Of a stretch of 64,000 bases of DNA, positions 56,719 through 64,000 are shown piece by piece. This DNA comes from Euhalothece natronophila Z-M001. Lineage in GTDB: Bacteria > Cyanobacteriota > Cyanobacteriia > Cyanobacteriales > Rubidibacteraceae. The stretch is taken from NCBI RefSeq assembly GCF_007904085.1, contig NZ_CP042326.1:1116001-1180000 (forward strand). The letters are read 5' to 3'. Every line of letters starts with the position of its first letter. The stretch's first letter is position 1. The position numbers and the translations under genes are program-made. The notes beneath the pieces were generated by a model that saw nothing but the letters and a program-made list of their open reading frames with translations, did not search any database and was not told the DNA's origin.

Positions 56719-59103
56719 ATGACACAACTTCCTCAAGAGTGCTCACAGTTATCTGAAAAAGTCAACCAAATATTAGAGTTATTACGACAAGAAAACACGC
56801 TTTACCCTAAACCCAATACTAGCGCAGTGGAAGCTGACTTAAGAAAGGTGGTTGCGCCGAAATTCTACATTGTCTTTGCTGGGGCGTTTAGTGCGGGAAA
56901 GTCAATGTTAATTAATGCACTGTTAGAGCGAGAGTTACTTTATAGTGCAGAAGGACACGCCACGGGAACAGAATGTTCCATTGAATATGCAGAAGCAGAA
57001 GAAGAACGAGTTATCATAACCTTTTTATCTCAAGCAGAAATTGTAGAGCAAGCAGCGTTTCTTTGTTCAAGTTTGGGGTTAAATTCTCCTAGCGATCTTG
57101 ATGATGTAGATTCTATGAATGCTCTCTACAAAAGCTGTAGTGAGATTATCCAACAAGAAGGGGGAGAAGGACGTTCTGAACGTGCAAAACAAGCTAGGGC
57201 TTTATCTCTCTTAATTGAAGGATATCAGAAAAATCACGATCACATTGGGCAAACTGAAAATAGAACTTATCCCATGCGAGAATTTAATTTTGATAACTTG
57301 ACAGAAGCAGCAGATTATGCCCGCCGTGGAAGTAATAGTGCAGTTTTAAAACGGTTGGAATATTACTGTCATCATCCTTTGTTAGCAGATGGAAATGTCA
57401 TTATTGATACCCCCGGTATTGATGCACCTGTAGAGCGCGATCGCGCTTTGACTTACGATAAAATTAAAGACCCTGATACTTCGGCGGTGGTTTGTGTTTT
57501 AAAGCCTGCTGCGGCTGGGGAAATGACTACAGAAGAAACAGAACTATTAGAGTTAATTAAAAGTAATCCAGGGGTGCGCGATCGCGTTTTTTATGTCTTT
57601 AATCGTATTGATGAAACGTGGTATAATGCTCAATTGCGTCAACGGTTAGAAGAACTGGTTTCCGAACAATTTTGGGACAGCGATCGCGTTTATCAAACCA
57701 GTGCTTTATTAGGATTTTATGGGAGTCAAGTTAGAAAAACCAGTGAGCGCGATCGATTTGGTTTAGACTCCATTTTTGCTGACAGCATGAAAACCTTAGG
57801 GGGAGAAGAAAACACGCCCCAATTTGTCAGTGAATTTAACAACTATTGTGGCAACTCAGGGAAATTAGCAAACACCATCTTTCGGGTTTATCTCGACAGT
57901 CATGAAACCCCCAACCAAAACTATGTTCGCATCTTAAACCAATGGGGAAACCCCTTAATTAATCAACTGATTCAAGATAGTGGAATTGAGGAATTTCGCA
58001 CCGCCATTACCCGTTATCTCACCGAAGAAAAACGCCCCCAACTCTTTATCACTCTTGCTGATGACTTAGAAGAAATTTGTATTCAGCTTAGTCAACATTG
58101 GACAGCCAATTATCGGGAATTAATCAACCAACCCCAAGAAATTGAGTCCATGAAAAACCAAGAGTTACAACAACTCAATCAGCAATTAAAAGCAGTGGGG
58201 GAACAATTCCGTCAGCATCTTTCTGAAGAAGTTAACCAAGTCATTATTAATGAAGATAACGCCTTTGAAGCCGACTTTAATAAATTGCAAGCACGAATGG
58301 TAAGCCGCCTCGATGAATTATTACAAACATTTTCCGTGCGAGATGCTTACAGTCGAGCCACCTATAATCATCCCCAAAATTCTACCGCCCCCTTAATTGC
58401 TGTCTTAGTTGAGGCTTTATACTATCTCGCCAATGAGTTAGAAAAAGTCTTAGAAGAAAGTGCCCAATTAATCATCGAAAACTACTGTCAACGGTTACTA
58501 GATAAACTCCGTCATCAAGAATATTATCGCCAGCTTTATCGTTTATTAGGAGATGATAGTGGAATTGAAAATGAACTAGAAACCATCAAGAATAACTTAA
58601 AAGTTGCCATGAAAAATGCTGCTCATACGGAATGTGATCGTTACGTGCGAGAAAGCCCTCGTTTTTATGATGAAGGAACATTCTCTATCTATCAATTTCG
58701 TCAAACTTTACAACAAACCTCTCAAAGTTATGATGCAGAAAGTATGGTAGAAGCTGAACCCTCAATTCGCCAACTTTTAAAGCTAGACTTTGAACCAAAA
58801 GTAGATAAAACCATTCGCAGTCATTTCCGCCAAACCATTAATAATACCTTGAAAAAGAATCTTTTACCCATGGCGGATCAGCAAGCGGAACACATTTTAC
58901 AGCAATATGAAAAAGCCCGTACTAATTTAGAGAAAACCCTCGAACAAGAAGCGGAAGCACGTATTGCCAAAAATCAGCGTTTACAAGCAGAAACTCTAGA
59001 GAAAGTTGAAAAGTATAATGAAGCGGTGAGAGCAATTAATTCCTGTTTGCAAGCGATGCAACTATACGATCATCAATTAAGTGACATTGTCTTCACCAGT
59101 TAA
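56719..59103 (+). CDS. dynamin-like GTPase
   Basis: 794-residue bacterial dynamin-like protein, expected to bind and remodel membranes. P-loop FAGAFSAGKSMLINALL (about residues 55-70) is the G1 motif, HATGTE is the switch I Thr, IIDTPGIDAP is G3 and FNRIDE is G4. The rest is long helical stalk with coiled coils (for example LEKTLEQEAEARIAKNQRLQ at the C-terminus). No transmembrane helix is clear. Partner genes of typical dynamin pairs are absent; instead it is followed by an array of KGK genes on the same strand after a hairpin terminator. Confidence 0.9.
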   Translation: MTQLPQECSQLSEKVNQILELLRQENTLYPKPNTSAVEADLRKVVAPKFYIVFAGAFSAGKSMLINALLERELLYSAEGHATGTECSIEYAEAEEERVIITFLSQAEIVEQAAFLCSSLGLNSPSDLDDVDSMNALYKSCSEIIQQEGGEGRSERAKQARALSLLIEGYQKNHDHIGQTENRTYPMREFNFDNLTEAADYARRGSNSAVLKRLEYYCHHPLLADGNVIIDTPGIDAPVERDRALTYDKIKDPDTSAVVCVLKPAAAGEMTTEETELLELIKSNPGVRDRVFYVFNRIDETWYNAQLRQRLEELVSEQFWDSDRVYQTSALLGFYGSQVRKTSERDRFGLDSIFADSMKTLGGEENTPQFVSEFNNYCGNSGKLANTIFRVYLDSHETPNQNYVRILNQWGNPLINQLIQDSGIEEFRTAITRYLTEEKRPQLFITLADDLEEICIQLSQHWTANYRELINQPQEIESMKNQELQQLNQQLKAVGEQFRQHLSEEVNQVIINEDNAFEADFNKLQARMVSRLDELLQTFSVRDAYSRATYNHPQNSTAPLIAVLVEALYYLANELEKVLEESAQLIIENYCQRLLDKLRHQEYYRQLYRLLGDDSGIENELETIKNNLKVAMKNAAHTECDRYVRESPRFYDEGTFSIYQFRQTLQQTSQSYDAESMVEAEPSIRQLLKLDFEPKVDKTIRSHFRQTINNTLKKNLLPMADQQAEHILQQYEKARTNLEKTLEQEAEARIAKNQRLQAETLEKVEKYNEAVRAINSCLQAMQLYDHQLSDIVFTS

Positions 59104-59114
59104 TCTACATTTTT

Positions 59115-59139
59115 GAGGTGGGTAACATTTACCCATCTC
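59115..59139 (+). terminator. hairpin terminator candidate after the dynamin gene
   Basis: 11-bp stem GAGGTGGGTAA / TTACCCATCTC with one G-T pair and a 3-base loop, followed by a short T-rich stretch. It separates the GTPase gene from the KGK array, though read-through is possible because the T tract is weak. A TATATT at 59144-59149 could be a -10 box for the array. Confidence 0.5.
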
Positions 59140-59181
59140 TTGTTATATTGGATAATTGCAAATGAGGAGATAAGAGTAAGA

Positions 59182-59505
59182 ATGACTAACCCAAATAATT
59201 TTCTAGATAATCATGATGTTGTTCATATTAAAAATGATCGCTTTGATTTTGATAAAACGACTAAACTAGAGCAAATTAAAAAGAAAATGAATAACTGGAT
59301 TAGGGAACGTTTTCAAAAGGAAATAAATCAATCTATATCTATATTTCCAGATTTTATTAATAATTGTGAAGTATTAAAACAGGATGGTAAAGGATGGAGG
59401 AAAGGTAAAATAATCATTCGTTTTGAATTTATCCCTGATGATCCTGAACCAGAAGACGACATTCAAATAACTGATCAAAAATCTTTAGACGAGTTTCGCA
59501 AGTAA
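59182..59505 (+). CDS. KGK domain protein 1
   Basis: 107 residues with N-terminal FLDNHDVVHIK and C-terminal KGWRKGKIIIRFEFIPDDPE, the KGK-domain signature found in cyanobacterial proteins. The KGK family has no known function. The start is the ATG at 59182 (GAGGAG upstream at 59164-59169); a longer frame would run through the hairpin terminator. First of five related genes in tandem. Less similar to copies 2 and 3 than those are to each other. Confidence 0.72.
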   Translation: MTNPNNFLDNHDVVHIKNDRFDFDKTTKLEQIKKKMNNWIRERFQKEINQSISIFPDFINNCEVLKQDGKGWRKGKIIIRFEFIPDDPEPEDDIQITDQKSLDEFRK

Positions 59506-59544
59506 TCATTAGTTTCAGTAAATAATAAGGAGGATAACTTAAGT

Positions 59545-59922
59545 ATGCAAGAAGAAAACAATTTAAACAAAATTGAATGGCAAAATGATGATGTGATTGC
59601 TTTCTCAGAGCAAGATGTTATTAAAATGTCACAATTATTAGAAACCATGGAGATGTCAATTAAAGATTCTGAACTTGGAAGGACTTTTAGACAAAAGCTA
59701 GATCATAAAATTAGAATTAGTAAAAATTCAACAATTCCTATATCTAAAAGTAGCAATCAGTGGTTTGAACAGGGTGTAGAGTGTAAAATTCTGCGGGCTG
59801 AGAATACAAAAGGATGGCGTAAGGGAAAAATTCGTGTCAAACTAAACATTGAGTTTGAATTATGGGAAGAAACAGAAGAAGCAGACTCTCCTTTAGATAA
59901 TTTTCGTAATGAGGAATCATAA
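59545..59922 (+). CDS. KGK domain protein 2
   Basis: 125 residues. The N-terminal half (NKIEWQNDDVIAFSEQDVI) and the C-terminal KGK core (ECKILRAENTKGWRKGKIRV) are both present, ending SPLDNFRNEES. Its last 102 bases are almost identical to those of copy 3 (3 differences seen). AAGGAGG lies a few bases upstream of the ATG. Function unknown. Confidence 0.78.
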   Translation: MQEENNLNKIEWQNDDVIAFSEQDVIKMSQLLETMEMSIKDSELGRTFRQKLDHKIRISKNSTIPISKSSNQWFEQGVECKILRAENTKGWRKGKIRVKLNIEFELWEETEEADSPLDNFRNEES

Positions 59923-60002
59923 TCAGTGAAACCAATGAATAAACATCTAGAAACTTTACTAAATGTGTCCCGTAATTCAAATAGATTAGGAGATAAGTAA
60001 AA

Positions 60003-60380
60003 ATGGAAGAACAATATAGAAAAATTGAGTGGCAAGAAGATGATGTGATTGGCTTCTATGATGATCAAGTGAGAAAAGCTGATTCAACTTTAGAAAGCCT
60101 GAAAGAATCTATTCAATACAATAATTGGGGGCAAAATCTCAATGATAAATTTTCTCATAATCTCAGACTAAATAATATCAAAATAATACCTGGAGACAGT
60201 TTAAATCGTTTTTCTCAATGGTTTGAAGAGGGGGTAGATTGTGAAATTATGCGAGCTTATGATACAAAAGGCTGGCGCAGGGGAAAAATTCGTGTCAAAC
60301 TAAACATTGAGTTTGAATTATGGGAGGAAACAGAAGAAGCAGACTCTCCTTTAGATAATTTTCGTAATGGGGAATCATAA
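60003..60380 (+). CDS. KGK domain protein 3
   Basis: 125 residues, paralogue of copy 2. The N-terminus (RKIEWQEDDVIGFYDDQV) is only partly similar, while the last 34 codons match copy 2 nearly exactly. The core reads GWRRGK instead of GWRKGK. The gap before it (59923-60002) carries only leader sequence with AGGAGATAAG. Function unknown. Confidence 0.78.
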   Translation: MEEQYRKIEWQEDDVIGFYDDQVRKADSTLESLKESIQYNNWGQNLNDKFSHNLRLNNIKIIPGDSLNRFSQWFEEGVDCEIMRAYDTKGWRRGKIRVKLNIEFELWEETEEADSPLDNFRNGES

Positions 60381-60392
60381 GAGGTGAAAATA

Positions 60393-60725
60393 ATGAATCA
60401 AAATATAGAAACTTTAGAAGGTAAAGAAGTAATTTGCATGCCACCGCAGGGCTTAATTCAACATGATACTTTTATTAAGTCAGAGCAATTTCTAAAGGAA
60501 CTCCAATTAATTTTAACTAATCAAAGTAAAAACGCAATACCACCAAGACTTTTAAGTACATGGCTTTCAGAGGGAAGAGAGTGTGAAATGCTATCTCCTA
60601 ATCAAGACTGGAGAAAGGGAAAATTAAGAATCAAACTTGAACTAGAATTTATTCCCGATGAAGTTGAGACAGAAGAAAACATAGAAAGCCAAAATCATCA
60701 GTTTTTGAATAAATTTCGTCAATAA
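60393..60725 (+). CDS. KGK domain protein 4
   Basis: 110 residues from the ATG at 60393 (GAGGTG 6-11 bases upstream), with ECEMLSPNQDWRKGKLRIKL as KGK core and ELEFIPDEVETEEN following. It differs clearly from copies 2 and 3 outside the core. It starts 12 bases after copy 3, so it is co-transcribed with it. Confidence 0.76.
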   Translation: MNQNIETLEGKEVICMPPQGLIQHDTFIKSEQFLKELQLILTNQSKNAIPPRLLSTWLSEGRECEMLSPNQDWRKGKLRIKLELEFIPDEVETEENIESQNHQFLNKFRQ

Positions 60726-60783
60726 AGTAGGATCGGTTAATCAAGTATATAGAATTAAAAGGAGTTAATAGAGTAGCATAAAT

Positions 60784-61101
60784 ATGAATAATAAATATAT
60801 ACAGCTAAATCGACAAGATGTAATTTCTACTCAAGATAAACAGAGATCACTTTTGAATAAAACTTTTACGGTTGAAGAATTTCTTCAACTACTAACAAAA
60901 ATAATTTCTGAGAAAGTTTCTAGCTGGAAGAATCCCGAAGGGAGAGAAAAAGAAGCCAAAAAATGGACAGAAGAAGGAATTAACTGTAAAGTTTTATCGC
61001 CTCAAAGTCATTGGAAAACAGGTAAAGTCAGAATCACGCTGGAATTTATCCCCGATGAACCAGAATCACCTTTAGACAATGTGAGAAATCAGCAATCATG
61101 A
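60784..61101 (+). CDS. KGK domain protein 5
   Basis: 105 residues. The core is SHWKTGKVRITLEFIPDEPE, so the K-G-K triplet becomes T-G-K. It ends SPLDNVRNQQS, as copies 2 and 3 do (SPLDNFRN). The stop codon overlaps the HNH gene start by 4 bases (ATGA), coupling the array to the nuclease. Confidence 0.75.
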   Translation: MNNKYIQLNRQDVISTQDKQRSLLNKTFTVEEFLQLLTKIISEKVSSWKNPEGREKEAKKWTEEGINCKVLSPQSHWKTGKVRITLEFIPDEPESPLDNVRNQQS

Positions 61102-61358
61102 AGAAGAAACGCTTTCAAAAAGCAACCTCGCGAATTGTCATTCCCCCAGAAGTGAGAGAGTATGTTTTCCAACGAGATAATTACCAATGTCGAAGCTGTG
61201 GAAAGAAGCAAACTCAAACTGCATTAGAAGTGGATCATATTATTCCCATCGCTAACGGTGGATCAAATGATATTAGTAACTTACAAACGTTATGTCGTCG
61301 CTGTAATAACCAAAAAAAACACCATTTTGATCAGCGTTTTCGCCGTCGCTTTTCTTAG
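61098..61358 (+). CDS. HNH endonuclease
   Basis: 86-residue stand-alone HNH nuclease: CRSCGKKQTQTALEVDHIIP, then GGSNDISNLQTLCRRCNNQK. The two zinc Cys pairs and the catalytic DH-N-N pattern are intact. Similar small HNH proteins exist in phages, restriction systems and mobile elements. It begins inside the stop of KGK gene 5, which makes this nuclease part of the same operon. Confidence 0.9.
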   Translation: MKKKRFQKATSRIVIPPEVREYVFQRDNYQCRSCGKKQTQTALEVDHIIPIANGGSNDISNLQTLCRRCNNQKKHHFDQRFRRRFS

Positions 61359-61427
61359 TAATTAAAATTCAATTGCAGAAATTTTATATTAAATTAATAA
61401 AAAGTAGTTTTCTTAGGACTTGATATA

Positions 61428-62501
61428 ATGAAGCGACTACATACTGATTTAGTTGATCCTGATGATATTTCCCGTCCCAATGGTCAATTTTTAGGATTTC
61501 CTTATTCTCTTGAAGAGTCTCAATTTGTATTTTTTCCTGTTCCTTGGGATGTTACTACTTCTTATGGCGGGGGAACAGTTAACGGTGCCCAAGCGATTAT
61601 TGATGCTTCTGTACAACTAGAACCCACAGATTATCATGTTGCTGAAGCCTGGAAAATTGGTCATTATACTATTCCTATTTCTGAAGTAATTAAAGCTAAA
61701 AATAAGCAAATGAGAAGTATTGCTAAAACAGTAATTACTTATCAGGAAGAGGGGAAATCTTATCAAGATTCTAAAATTCAATCAGAATTAAAAACTGTTA
61801 ACGATGCTTGTGAAGAACTGAATCATTGGGTATATAATCAAACCAAAGCTCTATTACACCAGAATAAACTAATTGGCTTAATTGGCGGCGATCATAGTGT
61901 TCCCTATGGTTATATAAAAGCACTAACTGAACATTATGGAGAGTATGGAATTTTACAAATTGATGCTCATGCTGATTTGAGAAAGGCTTATGAAGGGTTT
62001 ACTTATTCTCATGCCTCCATTATGCACAATGTATTAAAGCTGCCAGAAATTTCCCATTTAATTCAAGTGGGATTAAGAGATTTTTCTCAGGGAGAAAGAG
62101 AGCAAGCAGATCAAGATCAGCGAGTCACTTGGTTCACTGATTGGGAAATCAAAGATAAAGCCTATCAGGGCTATTTGTGGTCAAATCAATGTCAGGAAAT
62201 TATTAATTGTTTACCCGAGCAAGTTTATATTAGCTTTGATATTGATGGGTTAAACCCTCATTTTTGTCCTAATACTGGAACTCCTGTTCCAGGAGGGTTA
62301 GACTTTAATCAAGTCATTTACTTGATCATCGCTTTAGTGAAAGCTGGAAAAAGAGTTATTGGTTTTGATTTATGTGAAGTCTCTCCTAATTTGAATAATC
62401 TTGAGGATGAATGGGATGGAAATGTGGGTGCTAGAGTTGCTTATAAGTTGGCAAATTTGATGTTTGCATCTCAGGATTACTCATTGGCGCTTTCCCATTA
62501 A
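61428..62501 (+). CDS. ureohydrolase (arginase/agmatinase/guanidine hydrolase family)
   Basis: 357-residue metal-dependent amidinohydrolase. Metal ligands are in GGDHSVPYG, DAHADLR and SFDIDGLNPHF; the loop after these reads CPNTGTPVPGG. Cyanobacterial members act on agmatine, arginine or guanidine (Sll1077 is a guanidine hydrolase), so the substrate cannot be called from sequence. It has a long N-terminal region (FFPVPWDVTTSYGGGTVNGA). Its last codons and stop come from the repeat at 62486-62545, so the natural C-terminus may have been changed by insertion. Confidence 0.85.
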   Translation: MKRLHTDLVDPDDISRPNGQFLGFPYSLEESQFVFFPVPWDVTTSYGGGTVNGAQAIIDASVQLEPTDYHVAEAWKIGHYTIPISEVIKAKNKQMRSIAKTVITYQEEGKSYQDSKIQSELKTVNDACEELNHWVYNQTKALLHQNKLIGLIGGDHSVPYGYIKALTEHYGEYGILQIDAHADLRKAYEGFTYSHASIMHNVLKLPEISHLIQVGLRDFSQGEREQADQDQRVTWFTDWEIKDKAYQGYLWSNQCQEIINCLPEQVYISFDIDGLNPHFCPNTGTPVPGGLDFNQVIYLIIALVKAGKRVIGFDLCEVSPNLNNLEDEWDGNVGARVAYKLANLMFASQDYSLALSH

Positions 62502-62545
62502 ATCAAAGATTATGATGGAACCGAGTGAAGCGTGAGCATCTTCAT
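62486..62545 (+). repeat. IS-end-like repeat at the ureohydrolase stop
   Basis: A hairpin (CCCATTA against TGATGG) and the tail AGTGAAGCGTGAGCATCTT. The first half matches the TnpB element end at 11868-11900 over about 30 bases; the tail matches 13258-13276. The ureohydrolase stop TAA at 62499-62501 lies in it. Confidence 0.6.
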
Positions 62546-62601
62546 ATTTTGACACTCAAGCTAATTCCCCCCCTAGGGAGAAATTAAGGTATTTATTGCA
62601 A

Positions 62602-64000
62602 TTATCTTTTTACTTTACTTTTAACGCGCTCTATTAAGATGTTTAATTCCGGTAACTTTAACCAACTAGCAATTAGAAAAAAGATAGAAAAGGCGACTAG
62701 AGAAGGAAAGACAATTTGTCCGATTTGTAATATTAAGTTATCGTATCCTAACCATAATTCCCAAAGTTGACTAATTCCCCAACTCCCGATACCAGCAAAT
62801 ACAGTGCCAATAAATAGAAAAGCAATTATTTTACTCCAGTGCAACAACGGAAGTCCATTTAATCGATTATTCAACACCCATAACATAATTACCATTGAGA
62901 TTAAATTAACACCAATAGTGGCAAAAACTAAGCCTGGAGTTTGAAATAAATTAATCAGGAAGAAATCTAATCCTGCGTTGATAAAAATATTAATTAAACT
63001 AATCCGAAATGGCGTATTACCATCACCAAGGGCATAGAAAACTCGCACTAAAATATCTCTGCCTAAATAAAAAAACATTCCTAGCCCATAAGCCATTAAA
63101 ACCGGAGCTACAATATCGGAAGCAGCTTCATCAAAAGCATAACGCTGATAAATTAAGCGGACAATAGGAGTAGAAAGAGTTACTAGAATAGCGGTTAGAG
63201 GCAACATGGTTAAAGCACAAAGCAATAACCCTTGACGGATTCTCGTTTTTAATTCTTCCCAATTTTCAGGAGCGGCTAAACGGGAAAAAACAGGCAACAT
63301 TGGCACTAAAATCATGTTAGAAATAATGCCTAACGGGGTTAAAGCAATGTGGTTAGCATACTTTAGTGCAGCGGCTGCATTAGCAATATAAGAAGCAAAA
63401 AAGAGGTCAGTATAAACATTAATATGAAGCATCCCTGAAGAAAGCGTTGCTGGCCCCATAATTCTTAAAACTTCTTGCACGCCGGGATTAGAAAGCTCAA
63501 ATCGGGGTCGAAATGTTCCTAAGCGCGATCGCGCTTGAGCATATAATTGAACTAACCATTGTAAAAGTGCCCCGAATAAAGTTCCTCCAGCTAAAACCAT
63601 CCCTCCTAGCCTTGCATATTCTGGGTTAAGTAAATCGCCCCCTAATGAGAGTGCTAAAATCCCTAGACTTCCAATCACAGCTAAACTAGAAAATAAGGGA
63701 CTAATACCGGGTAACCAATATTGATCAGAGGCATTGAGCGTTCCAAAACCAATGCCAATAAGTCCAGCTAAAATTGCCATAGGAGCCATAATTCTTAATT
63801 GACGAATGGCAATTAAGCGCACTTCTTCTCCTTCTGCGCTAGTGGCTAAACCTGGGGCAACTAAATCAATAAAAAACGGAGCTAATATTACTAAGACGAT
63901 CGTGACTAAAAGTAAAAGACCAGTTACTAAGGTGGTAACTGTTTCCACTAATGGCGCAGCTTCTGATTTATCTCGTCTTGATAAAACACTAACTAAGGCA
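62602..64000 (-). CDS. murJ: lipid II flippase MurJ (N-terminus beyond right edge)
   Basis: Flips lipid II across the membrane for peptidoglycan synthesis. The reading frame stays open to base 64000 on the minus strand, so the N-terminal part of the protein is not in the window. At least ten hydrophobic helices remain, and the MurJ/MVF segments APMAILAGLIGIGFGTLNAS, then GPATLSSGMLHINVYTDLFF and GRDILVRVFYALGDGNTPFR are seen. A GTG inside the frame near 63948 is not the start. A HIP1 palindrome occurs near 63525. Confidence 0.93.
   Translation of the reverse strand, partial: ALVSVLSRRDKSEAAPLVETVTTLVTGLLLLVTIVLVILAPFFIDLVAPGLATSAEGEEVRLIAIRQLRIMAPMAILAGLIGIGFGTLNASDQYWLPGISPLFSSLAVIGSLGILALSLGGDLLNPEYARLGGMVLAGGTLFGALLQWLVQLYAQARSRLGTFRPRFELSNPGVQEVLRIMGPATLSSGMLHINVYTDLFFASYIANAAAALKYANHIALTPLGIISNMILVPMLPVFSRLAAPENWEELKTRIRQGLLLCALTMLPLTAILVTLSTPIVRLIYQRYAFDEAASDIVAPVLMAYGLGMFFYLGRDILVRVFYALGDGNTPFRISLINIFINAGLDFFLINLFQTPGLVFATIGVNLISMVIMLWVLNNRLNGLPLLHWSKIIAFLFIGTVFAGIGSWGISQLWELWLGYDNLILQIGQIVFPSLVAFSIFFLIASWLKLPELNILIERVKSKVKR

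Noticed and set aside
59113-59181. An upstream start for the first KGK gene
   Set aside because: The region is a hairpin terminator, and the added residues are hydrophobic and unlike any KGK protein; the ATG at 59182 has a Shine-Dalgarno.

Overview
The window is a stretch of cyanobacterial chromosome. The evidence is direct: subunits and partners of the photosynthetic NDH-1 complex (ndhM, ndhL, a CRR7-like protein), photosystem II Psb28, the ndhL-DUF3007-trpA gene order, a valyl-tRNA synthetase carrying the cyanobacteria-specific membrane CAAD domain, an rRNA operon whose spacer holds tRNA-Ile and tRNA-Ala, and very frequent HIP1 octamers (GCGATCGC, often inside longer CGCGATCGCG palindromes) in coding sequence. 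A unicellular Halothece/Cyanothece-like organism is a plausible guess, but I cannot fix the genus from sequence alone.

Layout. 1-11.8 kb: mostly housekeeping genes (sugar-binding lipoprotein, cobA, surE, SIMPL protein, rlmN-pyrB, CRR7, a DUF2442/DUF4160 pair, an aspartase-type lyase) and a CheA-like hybrid kinase (PilL-C type) broken by an apparent one-base frameshift. 11.9-13.3 kb: a TnpB-only IS200/IS605-type element. 13.3-23.3 kb: NDH-2 (ndbB), PP2C phosphatase, ndhM, anmK, a Na+/H+ antiporter, class I aldolase, tsaB and a SulA-like epimerase. 23.3-30.9 kb is the most rearranged part. A Uma2 gene is split by a second TnpB element whose own reading frame carries an in-frame palindrome. A GNAT acetyltransferase gene is split by about 1.26 kb that holds two toxin-antitoxin modules, one of them truncated. 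Between these lies valS.

30.9-43.3 kb: a cstA / cory-CC-star / ArsA-type ATPase cluster, pgl, an FHA protein, psb28, a TnpB fossil, an RsbW-like ATPase, ndhL-DUF3007-trpA, an aldose epimerase, hom, a degenerate LytM protein and glyQ. 43.4-48.6 kb: a complete rRNA operon with a near-consensus promoter and a strong terminator. 48.8-59.1 kb: dnaG, a DUF1400 hydrolase, a degenerate flavoprotein, a FIST protein, a lipoprotein and a large dynamin-like GTPase. 59.2-61.4 kb: a tandem array of five KGK-domain genes ending in an HNH nuclease. The window closes with a ureohydrolase and murJ, which runs off the right edge.

The strongest candidates for something under-described are the dynamin GTPase / five-KGK / HNH cluster, in which two paralogues are almost identical in DNA only over their 3' ends, and the nested insertion history at 23.3-30.7 kb. 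Several short repeats (an IS end-like hairpin family, a MITE-like element, heptamer repeats) link distant parts of the window. All functional assignments come from reading motifs; no database search was run.
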